The notes below the pieces were generated by a model. The model did not search any database. It saw only the letters and a list, made by a program, of their open reading frames with translations, and was not told the DNA's origin. From Lentzea albidocapillata subsp. violacea (GTDB lineage: Bacteria; Actinomycetota; Actinomycetes; Mycobacteriales; Pseudonocardiaceae), in NCBI RefSeq assembly GCF_900100275.1, contig NZ_FNET01000002.1, forward strand, positions 558,001 through 622,000: a stretch of 64,000 bases of DNA. The letters are read 5' to 3'. The position numbers and the translations under genes are program-made. Below, piece after piece: positions 1-7,002 of this stretch; the first letter of the stretch is position 1, and each line of letters begins with the position of its first letter.

Positions 1-907
1 CGGTCATCGCGAGTGAGGCCCCGTGGCCGGCGAACAGCGAGACCGCCCCGCACGCGTCGCCCACGAGCACGACCCTGCCGCGATGCCACACCGGCATGTC
101 CACTTGGGACACTTCGTCGTAGTAGACGTCCTCCGGCAGCACGGAGAGCAGCGCGGGCGCGACCCAGCCGAGGTCGCCGAACCGCTCCCGCAGCGCCGCA
201 GCCGGATCAGCCGGCAGCTCGGGAGAAGCGGACCGGTAGAGCATCAACGCGGCCATCGCCCCGTCCCGCACGGCGTAGCAGCCGATCATCCGATGCGGCA
301 CGGTCAGCATCTGGTAGCGGTGGCCGATCCGGGCGCTCAACTCCACGTCCCGGACCGAGAACGCCGCCGTGTGATGCCCCAGATACCGCACGAACGACGC
401 CGAGGGCCCGAACACCAGCTCCCGCACCCGCGAGTGCACCCCGTCGGCACCGACGACCAGGTCGAACTCGTCCGAGGACCCGTCGGGGAACGTCACCCGG
501 CCGTCGTCGAAGACAGCGGAAACCGTTGTGCCGTAACGGATCGAGGCTCGCAGTTCAGCGCGGATCACCGAGGCCAGGTCGCCGCGCAACAGGCTGATCA
601 CCCCGTCCGCGACCGCCTCGTAGGCGGCGGCGGAGATCTCAGCGCGCCGGCGCCCGGAGGAGTCCACGCTGGTCACCGACGAGATCGGCGCCCGCCGCGC
701 CTCCAGCGCCGGCAGCAGCCCCATCCGCCGCGCCACCTCGTGGCCCGGCCCGAAGAAATCGATCAGGTAGCCGCCCGCACGGAACGACGGTGCCTTCTCC
801 ACCACCGACACGTCCCACCCGGCACGCTCCAGCCACCACGCGGACGTGAGCCCGGCGATCCCCGCTCCGACGATCAGCGCTCGTTGTTGGGCGTTCGACT
901 TAGGCAT
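1..907 (-). CDS. FAD-dependent monooxygenase (C-terminus beyond window)
   Basis: Likely a group A flavoprotein hydroxylase (PHBH/TetX-like) that oxygenates a small aromatic or polyketide-like substrate with NAD(P)H and O2. I translated it directly: the ATG is at 907 and about 302 codons run off the left edge without a stop. Seen: the N-terminal Rossmann dinucleotide motif GAGIAG at residues 14-19 followed by an acidic residue (VVEK), the middle motif GADGVHSRVRE near residue 150, and the flavin-ribityl motif VGDACGAVSLFAGHG close to the visible end. These three together define the family. The start is 15 bp after the stop of the DUF4142 gene, so co-transcription is likely. Substrate unknown. 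No signal peptide, so cytosolic. Confidence 0.9.
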   Translation of the reverse strand, partial: MPKSNAQQRALIVGAGIAGLTSAWWLERAGWDVSVVEKAPSFRAGGYLIDFFGPGHEVARRMGLLPALEARRAPISSVTSVDSSGRRRAEISAAAYEAVADGVISLLRGDLASVIRAELRASIRYGTTVSAVFDDGRVTFPDGSSDEFDLVVGADGVHSRVRELVFGPSASFVRYLGHHTAAFSVRDVELSARIGHRYQMLTVPHRMIGCYAVRDGAMAALMLYRSASPELPADPAAALRERFGDLGWVAPALLSVLPEDVYYDEVSQVDMPVWHRGRVVLVGDACGAVSLFAGHGASLAMT

Positions 908-922
908 ATGCCCAATCTAGCA

Positions 923-1738
923 CTACGGGTGCGGCCTGCGACTGCTCCGCCCACTCGTCCAGAACCAGAGACCGGCCACGACCAGCGCCAGCACGCCCAG
1001 TCCGAGCGCGCCGTCGGGGATGTCGCCGTCGTCCTGCTGTTGCAGTTGCTGAAAGTTCTGCGCGGCCGCCTGCGGCACCTGGATGGGCGGCGGCGTGGGC
1101 GTGATCGACGCAGGCTGCGCGACCAACGCCAGCGGAATCGCCTCGGTGTCGTTGAAGTCGACCATCCCGGTGGCCTCGAGCACCGTCATGTGGTCGAGCA
1201 CGGTGTCCATGCAGACCTTGGCGTAGTCACGGATCGCGGTGTTGCGCGTGCCGGTGCGCACGGCGGCGAGGAACTTGTACACACCGCCGTGCGCCGCCCT
1301 GAGCCGATTCGCGAACACACGGTCGAACTCGGGGCTGCGCGCGGGGGCGGCCGTCATCTCGTTCAGCCAGCCCTGCTGCGCCTCGCTGGGCTGCGTCGGC
1401 AGTGACACGCCGAACGTGCGAGCGAGCACGGCGGTGCGCCGGTCCAGGTCGGCGTGCCCGTCGATGAGGTGCCGACCGGCCTCCTGCACCTTCGGGTTGG
1501 CCGACTTCTCGAGCCCCATCCGTCCGGCGGGGCCCTCCCACAACCCCGCGAGGGCCACCTTCTCCAGCAGGTCCCGCCCGGCCGGACCCATCGGCCCGAA
1601 CTGGGTCTGCACGTAGTCGGGCCCCAGATCCTGCTGCGCGAACGCGGGCTGCGCTCCGACCAACAACGCCAGCAAAGCGACGAGGAGTATCCGCATGCCG
1701 AGAGGTACGGACAGGCGACGGCGCACCGACTGTTGCAC
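923..1738 (-). CDS. DUF4142 domain exported protein
   Basis: A 271-residue exported protein. A basic N-terminus and hydrophobic stretch (residues about 16-34, ending AQPAFA) form a signal peptide. A helical middle follows with the DUF4142 pattern (LLEKVALAGLWEG, HLIDGHADLDRRT), a ferritin-like bundle often found in secreted or membrane-anchored proteins of unknown role. The C-terminus has a Pro/Gln-rich linker, one membrane segment (residues about 243-260) and a basic tail, so it is probably held on the outer face of the membrane. I use the GTG at 1738: a -10-like GATAAA lies nine bases upstream, consistent with a leaderless transcript. An internal ATG at 1696 (MRILLV) is the alternative. A 13 bp palindrome covers the GTG. 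Confidence 0.75.
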   Translation of the reverse strand: MQQSVRRRLSVPLGMRILLVALLALLVGAQPAFAQQDLGPDYVQTQFGPMGPAGRDLLEKVALAGLWEGPAGRMGLEKSANPKVQEAGRHLIDGHADLDRRTAVLARTFGVSLPTQPSEAQQGWLNEMTAAPARSPEFDRVFANRLRAAHGGVYKFLAAVRTGTRNTAIRDYAKVCMDTVLDHMTVLEATGMVDFNDTEAIPLALVAQPASITPTPPPIQVPQAAAQNFQQLQQQDDGDIPDGALGLGVLALVVAGLWFWTSGRSSRRPHP

Positions 1739-1745
1739 AGTGCAA
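1733..1745. promoter_or_regulatory. 13 bp palindrome at DUF4142 start
   Basis: TTGCAC-A-GTGCAA is a perfect dyad overlapping the GTG start of the DUF4142 gene and immediately downstream of its -10-like GATAAA. Its position suggests a repressor site, possibly for the TetR regulator 70 bp upstream. The sequence shows only the symmetry; the regulator is inference. Confidence 0.4.
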
Positions 1746-1811
1746 TGTTTATCGTTTCGTTACCCGAGGCGGGCCCTGTCGTCCGCCGAGGCCGGTGGCG
1801 AGCCGCGCTGG

Positions 1812-2369
1812 TCAGCCCGCGACGAGGCGCCGGAACGGGCCCGCGACCACGCGGAAGTCGACTGACGAGTCCAGCGCGCGATGCAGTACCAAGCCGTCGA
1901 TGGCCGCGCCCAGCAGCAACGCCACCGCGTCGGCGTCCTGCACGCCCGAGTCCCGCAACCACTCGGCGACCCGCGTCCGGAAGTCCACGACCAGCGCCGA
2001 CAGGCCGGCCCGCAACTCGGGCAACCGATGCGCGGCCAGGAACGCCTCGGCCAGCAGCAACGACTCGGGATCCGTGCCGGTGAAGCGGGACAGGTCCTCG
2101 AAGATCCGCTCGACGCCCTCGGCCGGCGACACCGCCGCCAGCGCCCGCGCCGACTCGGCCAGCACGCGCGAGGCGAACTGCAGCGCGGCCGTCGACAGCA
2201 GTTCGGACACCGACGAGTAGTGGTAGTGCACGAGCGCGGCGTTGACGCCCGCCCGTTCGGCGACCAGCCGCGTGGTCACCGCACCCCAGCCGACCTCGCC
2301 CACGAGCTGTGCGGCGGCGTCGATCAGTTGTTCACGGGTGCGGCGACCGCGGTCGGCTGACTTGGGCAC
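1812..2369 (-). CDS. TetR/AcrR family transcriptional regulator
   Basis: A 185-residue one-component repressor. The N-terminus carries the TetR helix-turn-helix: RTREQLIDAAAQL, then TTRLVAERAGVNAALVHYHYSS at about residues 30-52, recognition helix included. The C-terminal two-thirds is the variable ligand/dimer domain. It starts with GTG at 2369, nine bases after the stop of the SRPBCC gene, so the two form an operon with the regulator second. The obvious operators for the pair are the tandem inverted repeats upstream of the SRPBCC gene. Ligand unknown. Confidence 0.88.
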   Translation of the reverse strand: MPKSADRGRRTREQLIDAAAQLVGEVGWGAVTTRLVAERAGVNAALVHYHYSSVSELLSTAALQFASRVLAESARALAAVSPAEGVERIFEDLSRFTGTDPESLLLAEAFLAAHRLPELRAGLSALVVDFRTRVAEWLRDSGVQDADAVALLLGAAIDGLVLHRALDSSVDFRVVAGPFRRLVAG

Positions 2370-2378
2370 GTGCTCAAC

Positions 2379-2807
2379 TTAGCTTTCGGCCTTCTTCGTG
2401 AACGCCTCGAGCACCTCGGACCAGCCGCCGGTGTTGTCCTGAAGAGCCTTCGCGCGCAGCTCCTCCGAACCCGCGAGCTGCGAGAACCCGCTCTCCACAA
2501 CCTTCAGCCGAGTCGCCGTACCTTCAGGCGTGAGGGTGAACTCGACCAGCGTCGTGTTGTCCGCGCTCAGCTCCTGCCCGCCGAACGCGCTGGCCCAGCG
2601 GTAGGACACGTACGTCTGCGGCGTCACGGTCTCGACCCGCACCGGGAAGTCGCCGTACTGCTCGTTCTTACAGAGGGTCGTCTCCCCCTCGACCGCGGTG
2701 CCGGAGGGCTGGGAGGCCACCCAGAACCCCGGCTCGGTCACCAGCTGCCAGACCCGCGTCAACGGTGCTTCGATCAGGGTCTCGCGTTCGATCCGGTCCA
2801 CGCTCAC
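2379..2807 (-). CDS. SRPBCC (AHSA1-like) family protein
   Basis: A 142-residue START/Bet v1-fold protein of the Aha1 C-terminal-like (AHSA1) group: it opens with DRIERETLIEAPLTRVWQLVT, followed by SYRWAS and the TPEGTATRLKVVESGF strand-helix pattern of the family. These bind hydrophobic small molecules in a deep cavity; the ligand is not predictable here. I chose GTG at 2807 because GGGAG sits five bases upstream and the family alignment begins there. An earlier in-frame start at 2891 would translate straight through the operator repeats and is rejected. First gene of an operon with the TetR regulator. Confidence 0.85.
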   Translation of the reverse strand: MSVDRIERETLIEAPLTRVWQLVTEPGFWVASQPSGTAVEGETTLCKNEQYGDFPVRVETVTPQTYVSYRWASAFGGQELSADNTTLVEFTLTPEGTATRLKVVESGFSQLAGSEELRAKALQDNTGGWSEVLEAFTKKAES

Positions 2808-2831
2808 GACAACTCCCAGGTCCGCCAATAA

Positions 2832-2851
2832 GTGCAACCCCAGAGTTGCAC
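2832..2851. promoter_or_regulatory. Operator-like inverted repeat 1
   Basis: GTGCAAC-N6-GTTGCAC, a perfect 7 bp dyad 25 bp upstream of the SRPBCC start codon. Its core sequence is repeated in the next dyad, so it is probably one of two binding sites for the TetR protein of this operon. Confidence 0.6.
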
Positions 2852-2867
2852 ATCCCCCCGAGGATGC

Positions 2868-2883
2868 GCAACCCCAGGGTTGC
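2868..2883. promoter_or_regulatory. Operator-like inverted repeat 2
   Basis: GCAACCC-CA-GGGTTGC, a perfect 7 bp dyad. It shares the GCAACCCCAG-GTTGCA core with the dyad at 2832-2851; the centres are 34 bp apart (a little over three helical turns). It is 10 bp from the 3' end of the neighbouring CU044_5270 gene, which confines the SRPBCC/TetR promoter to this short region. Confidence 0.6.
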
Positions 2884-2893
2884 ATGTTCACCG

Positions 2894-3967
2894 TTAGGGG
2901 CGGCCACCCAGCGAGCCGACCACCCCGGAGACCACGGAGTAGGACTGGCGGACGGTGCCCTTGCCGAGCCCGCCCTGGTCCTTGGACAGGTCTTCGGCGA
3001 CGGTGTACCGGCCGCCGATGAAGTCGCCGTTCTCCGGGTCGATGATGATCTCGGTGAAGTCCTCGATGTACCGGATGCCCAGCGCGACGCCTTCCTTGCC
3101 GTCGAGGTTCGCCTTCTTGTCCGTGACGACCAGACCAGGCATCAGCGCGAGCGCACGGAAGATGTTCGCGCGCACCTCCGCCGGGTACTCACCCGACTGC
3201 AGCGCCTCGCGAGCCTGTTGCAGAGCAGCCCCGTCCGAGTCCCCGCCCTCGCCCCTGAGCTTGGCCAGCAGTTCCTTCGGGTCCTCCGGCAGCGCGGCGA
3301 TGAACTCCGGTGTGGGGTTGTGGAAGTCACCGGCCGTGCAACGATCCGGCTGACCCTCGGCGAAGTAGGAGTACTTGCCGCACTTGCCGCGGAACTCCTG
3401 ACCGTCCTTGAAATGTGTGCCGGCCTCCGGCTCGCCGTCGCCCTCGTGTCCTGGCAGCCACCCGACCGAGTTGATCCTGACCTTGAGCATCCACTCGTCG
3501 CGGCGGTCTGCCGGGATCCACTCCTCGTCGGTCATGTCCGTGGTCGTCGCCGTGTCGACGGGGTCCTTGATGGAGATGCCCTTGTACCGGGTCCGTACAT
3601 AGAGGAACTGGCCAGGCGCGACAGGGCGTTCGACCACGCGGGACGCCAGGTCGGCGGCCTTGATCAGCTCTTCGGCGGCGGTCGCGGAGTTGCTGCCGGC
3701 ACCGGTGAGGCCGACGGTCGACGCGGCCAGGCCACCGCCGGTCAGCACCGCCACGGCGGCTGCGGCGGCGAGCCAGCGGACCCGCCTGCGCGGCCGGTGC
3801 CCGGTGCCGGCAGCGATCGGCTCGGCCACTTCGGCGCGTGACTTCAGAGCGGCGGCCAGGGCGTTCCTGCCGGCGGCCACGTCGAAGTGGACGGGCTCGT
3901 CACCGGCACGCGAGAGGGCGGCGTCGAGCACTCGGTCGAGGGTCTCGGGCTTGGTGGGCTCAGACAT
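2894..3967 (-). CDS. CU044_5270 family membrane protein
   Basis: A 357-residue protein with a short cytosolic N-terminus (a Leu/Ala-rich helix starting ETLDRVLDAAL), a basic stretch RRRVR, one membrane segment (about residues 65-85) and a large extracellular region with the family hallmark of a tyrosine-rich start (FLYVRTRYK). The CU044_5270 family is routinely encoded next to ECF sigma factors in actinomycetes, where it probably replaces a classical anti-sigma factor. That is the case here: its ATG at 3967 overlaps the sigma stop (ATGTCTGA) and has GAGGA six bases upstream. The extracellular part holds four cysteines. Exact role unproven. Confidence 0.82.
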   Translation of the reverse strand: MSEPTKPETLDRVLDAALSRAGDEPVHFDVAAGRNALAAALKSRAEVAEPIAAGTGHRPRRRVRWLAAAAAVAVLTGGGLAASTVGLTGAGSNSATAAEELIKAADLASRVVERPVAPGQFLYVRTRYKGISIKDPVDTATTTDMTDEEWIPADRRDEWMLKVRINSVGWLPGHEGDGEPEAGTHFKDGQEFRGKCGKYSYFAEGQPDRCTAGDFHNPTPEFIAALPEDPKELLAKLRGEGGDSDGAALQQAREALQSGEYPAEVRANIFRALALMPGLVVTDKKANLDGKEGVALGIRYIEDFTEIIIDPENGDFIGGRYTVAEDLSKDQGGLGKGTVRQSYSVVSGVVGSLGGRP

Positions 3968-4550
3968 GGCTGTCCTCGGTGAAGTCGTGGGCGGTCGCGG
4001 CGAGGCGAGTGCGCAGCCGTGCGCGGCCACGGTGCAGACGGGTGCGCACGGTGGCCACCGGAACGTCGAGCGCCACAGCGATCTCGGTGGGCGTGAACTC
4101 CGCCCACGCGTTCAGCAGCAGCACCTCGCGTTCCTCGACGCGCAGTTCGGCGAGCCAGGAGGTGAGCGGTCCGGCGAGCACGTCGGCGTCCGCCGCGGCA
4201 CTCACCCGGTCGCCGATGTCGGCCTCGTCGGTGCGGGCCGCGTACTCCTTGCTCCACGCCCGCAGCTTGCGTTCCTCGGCGCGGACGTGGCCGCGCAACA
4301 GGTTCGTCGCCACCCCGTAGAGCCACGCCCGCACGGCGTCGGCCTCGTAGGCCTGCCCGCCGCGCTGGTCCCAGAGCACGAGGAACGCCTCCGACACCAC
4401 GTCCTGCGCGGTGTCGGCGCCGACCCGCCTGGCCACGTAGCGGTGCAACCGCTCGGCCGTCGACTCGTAAAGCTCCAGCAGCGCGGACTCGTCCAGCACC
4501 GCCGGCGCCACTTCTGGTGTCAGCGCCACGGGCGCCACCTGGGTTCGCAC
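3960..4550 (-). CDS. ECF-type RNA polymerase sigma factor
   Basis: A 196-residue sigma-70 family protein. Region 2 is recognisable from LHRYVARRVGADTAQDVVSEAFLVLW to RAWLYGVATNLL, and region 4 from LRVEEREVLLLNAWAEFTPTEIAVAL through VATVRTRLHRGRARLR. No region 1 or 3 is present, so it is extracytoplasmic-function type. I prefer GTG at 4550 (GGTAGG just upstream); the frame stays open to 4604 but the extra residues do not look like family sequence. The following CU044_5270 gene overlaps its stop by eight bases, so the pair is translated together and is probably a sigma/membrane-sensor unit. It is divergent from the LexA gene across about 150 bp. Confidence 0.88.
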   Translation of the reverse strand: MRTQVAPVALTPEVAPAVLDESALLELYESTAERLHRYVARRVGADTAQDVVSEAFLVLWDQRGGQAYEADAVRAWLYGVATNLLRGHVRAEERKLRAWSKEYAARTDEADIGDRVSAAADADVLAGPLTSWLAELRVEEREVLLLNAWAEFTPTEIAVALDVPVATVRTRLHRGRARLRTRLAATAHDFTEDSHV

Positions 4551-4685
4551 TGACCTACCTGGTCGCAGGCCCCAGGAGCGTTCCCGACGTGTGCTCACCG
4601 CCACATCGTGCGGCAGCCGGTCAGATCTCGCGCGGGTACCGGCGCAAGATCAACGGCCACCCGATCGTGTCTGCCGGCGGATTAC

Positions 4686-4691
4686 TACTAT
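4686..4691 (+). promoter_or_regulatory. -10 element for leaderless LexA gene
   Basis: TACTAT ends six bases before the ATG at 4698, which predicts a transcript starting at or next to the A of the start codon. There is no Shine-Dalgarno sequence. No SOS-box-like palindrome (GAAC-N4-GTTC type) is visible in the 150 bp upstream. Confidence 0.45.
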
Positions 4692-4697
4692 CGACCG

Positions 4698-5357
4698 ATG
4701 ACCGCCTACGACGATCTCGAGCTCGACACGACCGTGCTGCCGGAGCGCCAGCAGATGATCCTGGTCGCCATTCGTGACTGGGTCGTCGAGCACGGCTACT
4801 CCCCCAGCACGCGCGAGATCGGCGAGGCCGTCGGCCTGAAGTCGTCCTCCAGCGTCTCCCGGCACCTGACGGCGTTGGAGGACAAGGGTTTCCTCAAGCG
4901 CGGTGGCTCGGTGACGCGGCCGATGGACGTGCGGGTCTTCCTGAGCGGCGCGCCGATGGCGCCGGGAATGGTCTCCGAGGACTCGATCTCGGTGCCGGTC
5001 GTCGGTGACATCGCCGCCGGTGCGCCGATCTCCGCCGTCGAGCACGTGGACGAGGTGCTGCACCTGCCGCGCGGCCTGGTCGGCCGGGGCAGCAACGTGT
5101 TCGCGCTGCGCGTGCGTGGCGACTCGATGATCGACGCCGCGATCTGCGACGGCGACACGGTTGTCGTGCGGCAGACGCACGAGGCGTACAACGGGCAGAT
5201 CGTCGCCGCGATGATCGAGGAGGAGGCGACGGTCAAGGTGTACCAGCGCAAGGGCGGCCACGTGTACCTGGAGCCGCGCAACGCCGACTACCCCGTGATC
5301 GACGGCGACAGGGCCGTCATCCTCGGCATCGTCGTGTCGGTGCTCAGGAGCGTCTGA
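4698..5357 (+). CDS. lexA: LexA-type repressor (S24 autoprotease)
   Basis: A 219-residue SOS-type repressor. The N-terminal winged helix (TERQ-like LPERQQMILVAI, then SPSTREIGEAVGLKSSSSVSRHL) binds DNA. The C-terminal S24 domain has the self-cleavage bond Ala107-Gly108 (DIAAG), nucleophile Ser143 in GDSM and general-base Lys180 in EATVKV, so it should be competent for RecA-stimulated self-cleavage. The ATG at 4698 is chosen because upstream codons are not conserved-looking and a -10 element lies just before it. Unlike the usual actinobacterial lexA there is no nrdR next to it and no SOS box in front, so this may be a second, specialised LexA. Convergent with the LysR gene 15 bp downstream. 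Confidence 0.88.
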   Translation: MTAYDDLELDTTVLPERQQMILVAIRDWVVEHGYSPSTREIGEAVGLKSSSSVSRHLTALEDKGFLKRGGSVTRPMDVRVFLSGAPMAPGMVSEDSISVPVVGDIAAGAPISAVEHVDEVLHLPRGLVGRGSNVFALRVRGDSMIDAAICDGDTVVVRQTHEAYNGQIVAAMIEEEATVKVYQRKGGHVYLEPRNADYPVIDGDRAVILGIVVSVLRSV

Positions 5358-5372
5358 GAAGCCACCGTCCAC

Positions 5373-6266
5373 TCAGAGGACACCCCAGTCGCGTGACCGC
5401 AGGTGCTCCGCGACGGCGTCGGTGGCCGGCGTGGTCGTGCCGCGGGTGACGACGTAGAGGGTGTTGAGCGGGGGTACCTCCGGGTGGTGCAGCTGTTCGA
5501 CCGATCCGGCGGCGAGCGCGGGTTCGGCGAGGTAGCGCGGCAGGGCGGACACCCCGGCCCCAGCGATCACCGCGGCCAGCACGGCACGCAGGTCGGGCAC
5601 GGTGACGGCGACGGTGTTCGCCGGGCGGGTGCCGAACTCGCTGCGCCAGTAGCGGCGGATGATCGGCAGGTCGCCGTCGTAGGCGACGAGCGGCAGGTGT
5701 TCGAGGGCTCGCGCCGGGTCCGTGGCCAGCACGTCCTGGTCCACGGTCCTGGCCAGCAAAGGTGGCCCGACCAGCAGGAACTCCTCGTCGGTGAACGGCG
5801 TGGCGGTGAACCCGGCGGCGGGGCGCACGGAGGACAGGACCACGTCGAGCTTCGCAGCCCGGAGCGCGGCGAGCAGGTCACCGGCCAGGCCGAACATCAC
5901 CTCGAACCGGAGTCCCCTGCGCGTCAGCGGGGCGAGTGCGGGCAGGCCTCGCACGGTCATGAACTCCGCCGCTCCCCCGATCCGGACCGTGCCCTCGAGG
6001 GTTTCTCCGGGTTCGAGCGCGGTGCGGAGCTGGTCGACGTGCCCGCCGACGCGGCGGGCGAGTTCGTCGGCACGGGGTGTGGGTGTAACCCCACGGCTAC
6101 CCCGTACGAACAGCGGCTCGCCGAGCTCCTTCTCCAGCTTGGCGAGCTGGCCGCTGACCGCCGGCTGGGTGAGTCCCCGCCTGGCGGCCGCGCTGGTGAG
6201 CGAGCCGCCCCGGTAGATCTCCAGGAACGTCGCCAGCAGGTCCAGGTCCGTCAACCTCGAAGCCAT
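5373..6266 (-). CDS. LysR family transcriptional regulator
   Basis: A 297-residue LysR-type protein. The N-terminal winged helix-turn-helix reads LATFLEIYRGGSLTSAAARR then TQPAVSGQLAKLEKELGEPL. A type 2 periplasmic-binding-like co-inducer domain follows (about residues 88-290, starting GTVRIGGAAEF). It is divergent from the DJ-1/PfpI gene with only 56 bp between start codons, and an ATAAG-N4-CTTAT dyad overlaps its own ATG. It therefore most likely controls the DJ-1 gene and itself. Inducer unknown. Confidence 0.9.
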   Translation of the reverse strand: MASRLTDLDLLATFLEIYRGGSLTSAAARRGLTQPAVSGQLAKLEKELGEPLFVRGSRGVTPTPRADELARRVGGHVDQLRTALEPGETLEGTVRIGGAAEFMTVRGLPALAPLTRRGLRFEVMFGLAGDLLAALRAAKLDVVLSSVRPAAGFTATPFTDEEFLLVGPPLLARTVDQDVLATDPARALEHLPLVAYDGDLPIIRRYWRSEFGTRPANTVAVTVPDLRAVLAAVIAGAGVSALPRYLAEPALAAGSVEQLHHPEVPPLNTLYVVTRGTTTPATDAVAEHLRSRDWGVL

Positions 6267-6278
6267 AAGTCATCTTAT
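6265..6278. promoter_or_regulatory. LysR-site-like dyad
   Basis: ATAAG-TCAT-CTTAT, a perfect 5 bp dyad with an AT-rich core unusual for this genome. It covers the LysR start codon and lies about 45 bp upstream of the divergent DJ-1 gene. Position and symmetry fit autoregulation; binding is inferred. Confidence 0.4.
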
Positions 6279-6322
6279 AGCTCGTTCGTCGCGTTCGGCA
6301 GATCTGTGATGTCCTGGTCGAC

Positions 6323-6982
6323 ATGAAGAAGCTACTGATGGTCGTGTCCGGCGCCGACTCGCTCACGCTGGCGGACGGTTCGGCCCACCCCACGGGGTTC
6401 TGGGCGGAGGAGGTCGTCGAGTCCGTGCGCGTGCTGCGGGAAGCCGGTGTCGAGGTGACGCTGGCGACGCCGGGCGGAGTCGTGCCGACCGTGGACAAGG
6501 CGAGCCTCGACGGCAAGTTCGACGAAGCCGTTGCCTCACTGGAGGACCTGCGCGCTCCGGCCGTGCTGTCCGATGTGGACGCGGCCGCCTTCGACGCGAT
6601 CTACCTGCCGGGTGGGCACGGCCCGATGGCGGACCTGGCGTTCGACGCGTCGCTGGGCGCGTTGCTGGCGGACTTCCACGACGGCGGCAAGCTCGTCGCG
6701 GCACTGTGCCACGGACCGGCCGGGCTGCTCAGTGCCGTCCGCGCGGACGGCACGTTCGTGTTCGCAGGCAAGGAGATGGCGGTGTTCAGCGACGAGGAGG
6801 AGCGCCAGGGAGGCCTGGCCGTCCCCTACTCGGTCGCCGGTCGGCTGACCGCTCTGGGTGCCCGGCTAGCGTCGGGTGAGCCGTGGTCGAGCACGGTGGT
6901 GGTGGACGGCCTGCTCGTGACGGGTCAAAACCCGCAGTCCACCGTGGCCACCGCCACGCGGGTAGCCGAACTGCTCGGCTGA
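6323..6982 (+). CDS. DJ-1/PfpI family protein (type 1 glutamine amidotransferase-like)
   Basis: A 219-residue protein of the DJ-1/PfpI superfamily, closest in layout to the Hsp31/HchA group (glyoxalase III, deglycase or chaperone activities have been reported). The nucleophile elbow AALCHGPA places the catalytic cysteine at residue 129; the glutamates at 29-30 in FWAEEVVE and the segment YLPGGHGPMADL are also typical. Cytosolic, no signal peptide. Divergent from a LysR regulator, suggesting induction by a reactive carbonyl or oxidative signal; that is inference. Confidence 0.87.
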   Translation: MKKLLMVVSGADSLTLADGSAHPTGFWAEEVVESVRVLREAGVEVTLATPGGVVPTVDKASLDGKFDEAVASLEDLRAPAVLSDVDAAAFDAIYLPGGHGPMADLAFDASLGALLADFHDGGKLVAALCHGPAGLLSAVRADGTFVFAGKEMAVFSDEEERQGGLAVPYSVAGRLTALGARLASGEPWSSTVVVDGLLVTGQNPQSTVATATRVAELLG

Positions 6983-7002
6983 CGCGATGTCCCCCGGACC
7001 TC

